9,823 nucleotides of DNA, from the NCBI GenBank assembly GCA_021788795.1, contig JAJYKG010000064.1:1-9823 (forward strand). Direction: 5' to 3'. A program made the position numbers and the translations under genes. Below, piece after piece: positions 1 to 4,284 of this stretch. This DNA comes from Thermoplasmata archaeon. GTDB taxonomy: Archaea > Thermoplasmatota > Thermoplasmata > RBG-16-68-12. The stretch's first letter is position 1. Each line of letters begins with the position of its first letter. The notes beneath the pieces were generated by a model. That model made no database searches, was not told the origin of the DNA, and saw only the letters and a program-made list of their open reading frames with translations.

Positions 1-1034
1 TAGGGCCGCCGCAGGCCGAGCCACGCGGTGACCACGACGAAGCCGGGGAGGAAGATGAGGGTGTTCATGTTGGGGTACAGCACGGACTCGATCCACACGA
101 GGCCGAGGTAGTCCGCGTACCACATGTAGACGACCATGCCCGCGAAGGCCAGGAACCCGAGCGTGCCCGCCCAGTGCACGACCCGGACGGCGCTGGACTC
201 CGGCAGCACGAGGACCGCGAGCGCGCACACCCCGCTCGCCGCGGACAGGATGAACAGGAAGAGGGCCAGAGGCACGAAGTACGGCTGCACGACCGGCGCG
301 AGCCAGCCGGGCGCGAACAGGGTGAGGAGGGACTGGCCCGCCACGACCAGGAAGCCGGCCAGGGTCGTCGGCACGAGCCACTTCCGCATCGGGCGGAAGC
401 CGAGCCGGCGGAGGCCGATGTACGTGGCCAGTCCGACCAGGACGGGCGGGATGACGAAGAACCACTTCATCGTCTCCACATCGATCATCGCCGTCCCGTT
501 GGGCGACTCCCACCGTTGCCCGACGACGCTGCGGATCGAGTAGAGGGAGGCGAAGAACGTCCAGGCGATGAGGAAGCCCAGGCCCACGGACGCGCGGATG
601 GGGGACTTGGCGGGCCGGGTCTCCCGGCCGCGGTCCACGAAGGGGAGGAGGATGAGGAAGATCACGGGGATCCCGCTCAGGAGGTCGCCCCAGAACGCGG
701 GGTCGAACTGGGTGACGAGCGGCGTGCCCGCGAAGAGGGTGAAGCTGGGGAAGATGTCCGCCACCTGGAGCAGACCCCACGAGAACAGCAGGTACCAGTC
801 CGGCACGATGAGCTCAGACAGCTGGGGGCTCCTCGCGGGCCCGAGCTGGGGCGTGGCGATGCCGGCGAGGAAGAAGATGATCGCGACGAGCAGGAGGATG
901 AGGACGAGGTCGCGGGTGACCTCCTGCGGGAAGAAGGGGATCCCGGGCTGGTGGTCCGAGCGCTGGGGGCCGTACTGCCGGGTGAAGCCCGGCCGGCCCT
1001 CCAACACCTTCTCCTTGACCTTCTCGATCTCCAT
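1..1034 (-). CDS. Cytochrome b C-terminal half (subunit IV-like) with long membrane extension, partial
   Basis: This is the C-terminal half of a split cytochrome b, the part that completes the quinol oxidation (Qo) site of a Rieske/cytochrome b complex. The 344 visible residues start at ATG 1034, preceded by a GAGGTG Shine-Dalgarno that contains the upstream gene's stop codon; the gene runs off the left edge. Residues 41-60 form a first membrane helix. The Qo motif is PDWY at residues 78-81, the Asp form of the usual PEWY. Helices near 120-133 and 149-168 correspond to helices F and G of subunit IV. Plant and cyanobacterial subunit IV ends about there, at roughly 160 residues. Here at least five more hydrophobic segments follow (about 190-209, 219-240, 250-277, 287-307, 322-341). 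That extension contains only one histidine (H288), so a bis-His heme is not evident and its role is unknown. The cytochrome b assignment is firm; the extension is undescribed as far as I can tell. Confidence 0.88.
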   Translation of the reverse strand, partial: MEIEKVKEKVLEGRPGFTRQYGPQRSDHQPGIPFFPQEVTRDLVLILLLVAIIFFLAGIATPQLGPARSPQLSELIVPDWYLLFSWGLLQVADIFPSFTLFAGTPLVTQFDPAFWGDLLSGIPVIFLILLPFVDRGRETRPAKSPIRASVGLGFLIAWTFFASLYSIRSVVGQRWESPNGTAMIDVETMKWFFVIPPVLVGLATYIGLRRLGFRPMRKWLVPTTLAGFLVVAGQSLLTLFAPGWLAPVVQPYFVPLALFLFILSAASGVCALAVLVLPESSAVRVVHWAGTLGFLAFAGMVVYMWYADYLGLVWIESVLYPNMNTLIFLPGFVVVTAWLGLRRP

Positions 1035-1042
1035 CGTCCACC

Positions 1043-1819
1043 TCAGTGGGGCTCCGCGACGCCCTGGACCCACACGAGGGCCATGTGCACGATCATCAGG
1101 CCCACGCCGACGAACGGGAGGATGAACACGTGGATCCAGTACCACCGGAGCACGTAGTACCCGGACAGGGTGCTCGTGCTGCCCCAGAGTAACGTCGCTA
1201 ACTGGTCTCCGATGAGCGGCGAGGCCCGCGTCATCTCGATCCCGATGTTCGCGGCGCCCTCGCTCAGGTTGTTCGCCGGCAGGAGGTACCCGGAGTACCC
1301 GAAAAGGATCGTGAGCATGAGCAGCACGACCCCGATGATCCAGTTCAGTTCCCGCGGCTTCTTGTAGGCGCCCGTGAAGTAGACGCGGCACATGTGCAGG
1401 AAGACGGCCGCGATCATGATGTGCGCGGCCCAGTGGTGCATGCCGCGGATGATGAACCCGAAGGGGATCTGGTACATGATCCGGTTCATCGACTGGTACG
1501 CGGCGTTCGTCAGTCCGCCGCCCGTCGTGAACTGGTACGAGCCGTCGGGCACGTAGAAGAAGCCCAGGATGATGCCCGTGATCGTCAGGATGATGAAGGC
1601 GACGAAGGAGATGCCGCCGAGGCAGTAGAGCGGGTACCAGTACCAGATCGTCTTGAGCTCGTACTTCTCCGCGTGGCTGCGCGGCATCTGGCGCTGGTCC
1701 GTCTCGAGCACCTTGCGGGTCATGTCCGCCCACGGCACGGACGGGAAGCGCGTCTTGAACCAGCCGAAGACCGTTCGCCGGCTGTCCTCCCGGAGTGAAT
1801 CCGAAGACCCAGACGCCAT
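1043..1819 (-). CDS. petB: Cytochrome b N-terminal half, b6 type
   Basis: This 258-residue membrane protein carries the two b hemes of a Rieske/cytochrome b complex that oxidises quinol and moves protons. The heme ligands are visible as H128 and H142 in helix B and H230 and H245 in helix D. Fourteen residues lie between the helix D pair, the spacing of b6-type rather than mitochondrial-type cytochrome b. Residues 146-160 (VYFTGAYKKPRELNW) closely match cytochrome b6. YCLGG at residues 65-69 places C66 where b6 Cys35 binds the extra heme c_n. The start is ATG 1819, with GAGGGG just upstream containing the stop codon of the Rieske gene. An open frame continues further upstream, but it is only the shifted reading of the Rieske gene. 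About 55 soluble residues precede the first helix, longer than in plant b6. The C-terminal half follows after 8 bases as a separate gene, so the split is native. Confidence 0.95.
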   Translation of the reverse strand: MASGSSDSLREDSRRTVFGWFKTRFPSVPWADMTRKVLETDQRQMPRSHAEKYELKTIWYWYPLYCLGGISFVAFIILTITGIILGFFYVPDGSYQFTTGGGLTNAAYQSMNRIMYQIPFGFIIRGMHHWAAHIMIAAVFLHMCRVYFTGAYKKPRELNWIIGVVLLMLTILFGYSGYLLPANNLSEGAANIGIEMTRASPLIGDQLATLLWGSTSTLSGYYVLRWYWIHVFILPFVGVGLMIVHMALVWVQGVAEPH

Positions 1820-1827
1820 GTGACCCC

Positions 1828-2604
1828 TCAACAGTACTCGTACCAGCGCGGGTCCGGCATCCCGCCGAACAGGACGCCGCCCTTCGCCTGGACCGGGACG
1901 ATCGGCAGGGCCCGGGTGGCCGGGCCGTGCACGTGGGTCGCCCCGACGTAGTTCACGCTGTTGACCGGATTGTAATTGACCGCGAGGAGGAGCGGGTCGT
2001 ACTGGGACCCATGGCAGATGCAGTAGACCGGGTCCTGGTGGTACACGTCGTAGGTGGGCGGCGGCACGAGGTAGTTCCGCAGCGGCGGCGGGTTCGTGAC
2101 GACGTGCCACCCGGGGTAGCAGCAGAGGTGGACGCAGCGGTCGAACAGCACGACGATCTGCGTGTCCGAGCCGTTGTCGTAGAACATGTCGTAGCCCTGG
2201 GGGAGGACGATCTTGGCCTCCGTGAGGTCGGAGGCCGTCGGGACGGTGCCCTGCGGCGCCTGGTAGGGCACGCGGATGATGATCACCGGGAGTCCGGTGC
2301 CCGGGAGGAGCTGGGACCCCTGATAGACGCCCCGCCAGACGCCCGTGGCGCCTTCCCAGAGGCCGAAGTCTGTGACCTTGACCTGCTCCCCGTCCTTGCT
2401 GTTCCACCACTGGGGCGTCGGAAACTTCGTGTACAGAAGGTCCTGACGCACGGTCCCGCTGGCCACGATGGGGGGCGGGAGTAGCTGCCCGGACACCAAG
2501 CCGCCGACGCTCGCCAGGGCGCCGACCGCACCGATGGTCATCCCGAGCCGGACCCATTCCCGGCGCGTCATGCCCTTCGGCTTTTCCTCTTCCTCCCAGC
2601 TCAT
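1828..2604 (-). CDS. Rieske [2Fe-2S] protein with Tat-type N-terminus
   Basis: This is the Rieske iron-sulfur subunit, which takes electrons from quinol at the Qo site and passes them to an extracytoplasmic carrier. Counting from ATG 2604 (258 residues), cluster box 1 is CVHLCC (C157, H159 as ligands) and box 2 is CICHGS (C195, H198 as ligands). C162 and C197 are placed for the usual stabilising disulfide. C161 is an extra cysteine where most Rieske proteins have glycine. About 32 residues separate the boxes, a long insertion. The N-terminus has a twin-arginine motif (TRREWV, about residues 13-18) followed by a hydrophobic helix (about 21-40), consistent with Tat export and a membrane anchor. 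ATG 2604 is preferred because GAGGTG lies 6 bases upstream; an in-frame GTG at 2613 overlaps that site and would add 3 residues. It sits directly upstream of cytochrome b, as expected for one complex. Confidence 0.95.
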   Translation of the reverse strand: MSWEEEEKPKGMTRREWVRLGMTIGAVGALASVGGLVSGQLLPPPIVASGTVRQDLLYTKFPTPQWWNSKDGEQVKVTDFGLWEGATGVWRGVYQGSQLLPGTGLPVIIIRVPYQAPQGTVPTASDLTEAKIVLPQGYDMFYDNGSDTQIVVLFDRCVHLCCYPGWHVVTNPPPLRNYLVPPPTYDVYHQDPVYCICHGSQYDPLLLAVNYNPVNSVNYVGATHVHGPATRALPIVPVQAKGGVLFGGMPDPRWYEYC

Positions 2605-2614
2605 CGGGAACACC

Positions 2615-2908
2615 TCACCGGAACGTCCTCGGAGGCACGAGCTTGGGCCTTCGGATCTTGTGGATCAGCTCGTCGGGCATGAACCCCTTGCGGTAGATGT
2701 CGATCGCGACCGCGGCGAGCAAGAAGATCATCCCTAGGAACACGGCCATGTACGTATCCGCGTCCGCGGGGTAGTAACCGCCGAGGACCTGCATCGCGAT
2801 CAGGACCGCGAGGGCGCTGAACCAGAGCGCGCCGATGACCAGGCCGGCGATCGCCACGGCGGCCATGGCGCTTCCGCGCGTGGCGTCGCTTCGGATGAGC
2901 GTGGTCAC
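2615..2908 (-). CDS. Small two-helix membrane protein of the Rieske/cytochrome b operon
   Basis: I do not recognise the family. The 97-residue product has two clear membrane segments (about residues 15-42 and 53-71) joined by a short loop (GGYYPADADT), and a basic proline-rich C-terminal tail of about 25 residues (KIRRPKLVPPRTFR at the end). By the positive-inside rule the tail is probably cytoplasmic. GTG 2908 is chosen as the start because it overlaps the stop codon of the copper protein gene (GTGA) and has an AGGAAGGGG purine tract upstream. ATG 2866 is an alternative that would remove 14 residues. Its place between the copper protein and Rieske genes suggests a small accessory subunit of the complex, similar in size to small subunits of other quinol oxidoreductases. 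This role is inferred only from position. Confidence 0.72.
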   Translation of the reverse strand: MTTLIRSDATRGSAMAAVAIAGLVIGALWFSALAVLIAMQVLGGYYPADADTYMAVFLGMIFLLAAVAIDIYRKGFMPDELIHKIRRPKLVPPRTFR

Positions 2909-3618
2909 GGCAGCCCCTTCCTCACGTGCGCTTTGTGGTCCTTGAAGTGCGGGCTCGAGCTCTTGATCACGAAGTAGCTGATGACGATCCAGACGAGCAT
3001 CGCGGCGATGCCAATCATGCCGATCCAGTAGGCGCGGAGCAGGACGCCCTTCTGCGGGACCGCCGCGGTGGGGATCGCGGTCGCGAGCATGATCGTGCCG
3101 ACCATCCCGAGGGAGGAATGCGGGATGCAGTACCACTGGATCGTGCCGTTGTCCGTGCTGCCGGGGTAGGGCCCGGGGGTGAAGCTGTAGTTCGTGAGCG
3201 TCCGGTTGCTGTACGTGATGTTCGTCATCGAGTTTATCGTGAACTGGAAGGTCACGTTCGCCTGCGGGTTCACGAGACCGGTGTTGATGACCGGGTTGCC
3301 CTTGGCGTCGTTGATGGTGAAGGTGTGCGCGACCGCCGAGCTCGTGCTCTGGTTGTTGTAGAACGTCACGTTCAGCACGATCGGGACCTGCGGGAGCAGG
3401 ATGACCGAGGGCGTGAACTCGTACTTCGTGCCGACCGTCTCGCCGATGACTTGGAGGTAGAGGATGGGGATCGCCGGTCCGCCAGCAGGGCTCGGCGCGG
3501 GGCTCTGGGCCGCGGCCGAGACGGGGAAAGCGGAGAACGAGACCGCCAGCAAGACTGCCGCTACGACCAGCGCAAGAGTCCTCATCCCACGACCCTCTTC
3601 AGCCCGGGCTCTCTCCAT
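2905..3618 (-). CDS. Membrane-anchored blue copper protein (cupredoxin)
   Basis: This 237-residue protein is a type 1 copper electron carrier, probably the acceptor for the Rieske/cytochrome b complex and the donor to a terminal oxidase. An N-terminal signal or anchor helix (about residues 13-36) is followed by an Ala/Pro/Ser linker and a cupredoxin domain (about 50-180). The copper ligands visible are H98 and the C-terminal loop CIPHSSLGM (C164, H167, M172). A second membrane helix (about 195-218) precedes a basic tail. The domain carries many N-x-S/T sequons, suggesting surface glycosylation. There is no second Cys four residues after the first, so it is not a CuA oxidase subunit II. ATG 3618 has GGAGG 6 bases upstream and fits a short leader from the TATA-like box at 3656-3662. 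ATG 3585 would give a more typical signal peptide and has a weaker site. Halocyanin or sulfocyanin-like naming is possible but not resolved. Confidence 0.87.
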   Translation of the reverse strand: MERARAEEGRGMRTLALVVAAVLLAVSFSAFPVSAAAQSPAPSPAGGPAIPILYLQVIGETVGTKYEFTPSVILLPQVPIVLNVTFYNNQSTSSAVAHTFTINDAKGNPVINTGLVNPQANVTFQFTINSMTNITYSNRTLTNYSFTPGPYPGSTDNGTIQWYCIPHSSLGMVGTIMLATAIPTAAVPQKGVLLRAYWIGMIGIAAMLVWIVISYFVIKSSSPHFKDHKAHVRKGLP

Positions 3619-3655
3619 GGAAGGCCTCCGGGCGTTTGCGACAAAGAAGGATTAC

Positions 3656-3662
3656 ACTTAAA
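3656..3662 (-). promoter_or_regulatory. TATA-like box for the copper protein/Rieske/cytochrome b operon
   Basis: On the minus strand the sequence reads AAGGTTTAAGTG, with the TATA-like core TTTAAGT here. A start site about 25 bases downstream would fall near 3633 and leave a leader of about 14 bases containing GGAGG (3625-3629) before ATG 3618. The box deviates from the archaeal consensus, so the call is moderate. Confidence 0.5.
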
Positions 3663-3682
3663 CCTTGTGCTGTCCCGCAAGG
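3663..3682. repeat. Short inverted repeat, 5-bp arms
   Basis: CCTTG (3663-3667) and CAAGG (3678-3682) are perfect reverse complements separated by 10 bases. It lies immediately upstream of the leftward TATA-like box, where an archaeal activator site or BRE-flanking operator could sit. It is short enough to occur by chance. Confidence 0.35.
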
Positions 3683-3688
3683 ACGGCT

Positions 3689-3731
3689 GTCGAATCTCCC
3701 GGTTTTCGGCGGCCCTCAACCCTGATTCGAC
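3689..3731. repeat. Inverted repeat, 8-bp arms
   Basis: GTCGAATC (3689-3696) and GATTCGAC (3724-3731) are perfect reverse complements separated by 27 bases; one flanking T-G pair could extend the stem. The loop contains a nested GGTT/AACC pair. It could be a regulator binding site for one or both divergent operons, or part of a structured transcript. By a rough estimate, about 0.2 such pairs are expected by chance in a region of this size. Confidence 0.5.
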
Positions 3732-3790
3732 GCGCTCGTCCGGAAGGGGGTTCTCTCGGAGGACACGACCCTCACGGCCCGCCGAGTCCC

Positions 3791-3824
3791 GCAGGTCGGG
3801 AGCTCCGCCCTTGCGAGCGCCTGC
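3791..3824. repeat. Inverted repeat enclosing an 8-bp palindrome
   Basis: GCAGG (3791-3795) pairs with CCTGC (3820-3824), and the interval contains the perfect palindrome GGAGCTCC (3799-3806). It adjoins the AT-rich island. This is modest evidence for a structured or protein-bound element. Confidence 0.3.
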
Positions 3825-3837
3825 ATTCATATGAGTC

Positions 3838-3849
3838 TTTATATAAAAT
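3838..3849. promoter_or_regulatory. AT-rich island with a distal TATA-like element
   Basis: TTTATATAAAAT is a strong TATA-like sequence and is nearly symmetric, so it could work in either direction; a second AT run (CATAAATATA) follows at about 3855-3864. Rightward, a start site near 3868 would give the ATP synthase operon a leader of about 90 bases. Leftward, it would give a leader of nearly 200 bases to the copper protein gene or transcribe an unrecognised RNA. The sequence alone does not decide the direction. Confidence 0.5.
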
Positions 3850-3864
3850 TACGTCATAAATATA

Positions 3865-3875
3865 GGTTCGGAACC
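3865..3875. repeat. Short palindrome GGTTC-G-GAACC
   Basis: Five-base arms flank a single G. It lies about 25 bases right of the distal TATA-like element, at the start site that element would predict, so it could be an operator there. It is short and may be chance. Confidence 0.3.
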
Positions 3876-3920
3876 TCTGAACGCGAAGCCGCGGGCCGGG
3901 AGACGCGTGCCCACCAAACG

Positions 3921-3928
3921 CTTATAAA
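3921..3928 (+). promoter_or_regulatory. Proximal TATA box of the ATP synthase operon
   Basis: CTTATAAA is a good archaeal TATA box, with an A-rich flank (CCAAACG) upstream where BRE would lie. A start site about 26 bases downstream falls near 3951, only about 7 bases before ATG 3958. No Shine-Dalgarno lies before that ATG, in keeping with a nearly leaderless transcript, whereas the downstream genes have Shine-Dalgarno-like sites. Confidence 0.7.
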
Positions 3929-3932
3929 CAAC

Positions 3933-3947
3933 CCGGCTTTACGCCGG
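3933..3947. repeat. Inverted repeat between TATA box and predicted start site
   Basis: CCGGC (3933-3937) and GCCGG (3943-3947) are perfect reverse complements around TTTAC. The element occupies the stretch just downstream of the proximal TATA box, where a bound repressor would block RNA polymerase. It is too short to be sure. Confidence 0.35.
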
Positions 3948-3957
3948 CACGGACCGC

Positions 3958-4284
3958 ATGGACAAGGAGGAAACTCTCCGCCAAATCAAGGACGCCGAGG
4001 CCCAGGTCCGCCAGTCCAAGACGGTCGCCCAGGCCGATGGAGAGAAGGTCCTCCGAGACGCCCGCAGGGAGGCGTTCGAGTTGCGGGAGTCCCTCCGGGC
4101 CCGGGCCGAGAAGCGCCAGGAAGAGATCCTCAAGGCGGGCGACGTGGCGACGGCCCGCGAGAAAGAGGCGCTGCTGGCGAAGGGACGCCAGGAGGCGGAA
4201 GCCCTCCGCGCCCAGGCCAGGTCGAACATCGATCACGCCGTCGACCGCCTGATTGAGAAATTCAAGGGTGCCCTGAATGTTTAG
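3958..4284 (+). CDS. atpH: A-type ATP synthase subunit H (peripheral stalk)
   Basis: This 108-residue protein is the H (AhaH/AtpH) subunit, which pairs with subunit E to form the peripheral stalk that keeps the catalytic head from turning with the rotor. The sequence is almost one continuous helix rich in Ala, Glu, Arg, Lys and Gln, with no membrane segment, as expected for a long coiled coil; the length is typical for the family. The C-terminus (HAVDRLIEKFKGALNV, about 93-108) matches the amphipathic end seen in H subunits. ATG 3958 follows the proximal TATA box closely and has no Shine-Dalgarno. The last 8 bases overlap the start of the I gene, indicating translational coupling. Its place as first gene before I is the usual euryarchaeal order. 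Confidence 0.9.
   Translation: MDKEETLRQIKDAEAQVRQSKTVAQADGEKVLRDARREAFELRESLRARAEKRQEEILKAGDVATAREKEALLAKGRQEAEALRAQARSNIDHAVDRLIEKFKGALNV

Larger units (their letters stand above)
3619..3957. other. Divergent intergenic region between respiratory and ATP synthase operons
   Basis: The 339 bases between the two divergent first genes contain no convincing coding region. The left two thirds (about 3660-3835) are GC-rich and hold several inverted repeats. A sharp AT-rich island follows at about 3826-3864, then GC-rich sequence up to the proximal ATP synthase promoter. I compared it with conserved tRNA, RNase P RNA and SRP RNA elements from memory and found no match on either strand. It most likely holds promoters and regulatory sites; a small structured RNA cannot be excluded. 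Confidence 0.7.

Noticed and set aside
1032..1045. A possible frameshift splitting one cytochrome b gene in two
   Set aside because: The N-half ends just after helix D as in b6, and the C-half has its own start codon and ribosome binding site. This is the normal b6/subunit IV split, not a broken gene.
174..1157. Long plus-strand frames opposite the cytochrome b genes
   Set aside because: Their products are composed almost entirely of Arg, Glu, Asp, Gly and Ala and run opposite clear membrane protein genes with motifs; they are composition artefacts.
1820..2557. An apparent long N-terminal extension of cytochrome b overlapping the Rieske gene in another frame
   Set aside because: The extension is the shifted reading of the Rieske gene (Arg/Pro/Gly-rich, no membrane or family pattern). 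ATG 1819 has its own Shine-Dalgarno and begins a sequence that leads directly into the b6 domain.
2905..3618. Cytochrome oxidase subunit II (CuA) as identity of the copper protein
   Set aside because: CuA needs two cysteines in a C-x3-C loop. This protein has a single Cys in CIPHSSLGM, a type 1 copper loop.
3582..3830. An 82-codon minus-strand open frame in the intergenic region
   Set aside because: It runs through the TATA-like box and into the copper protein gene in another frame, has no Shine-Dalgarno, and its Arg/Pro/Gly-rich product shows no recognisable pattern.
3865..3875. T-arm-like GGTTCGGAACC suggesting a tRNA gene
   Set aside because: No acceptor stem, D-arm or anticodon arm can be fitted around it on either strand, and the loop lacks the TTCGA(A/T) pattern; it is better viewed as a plain palindrome.
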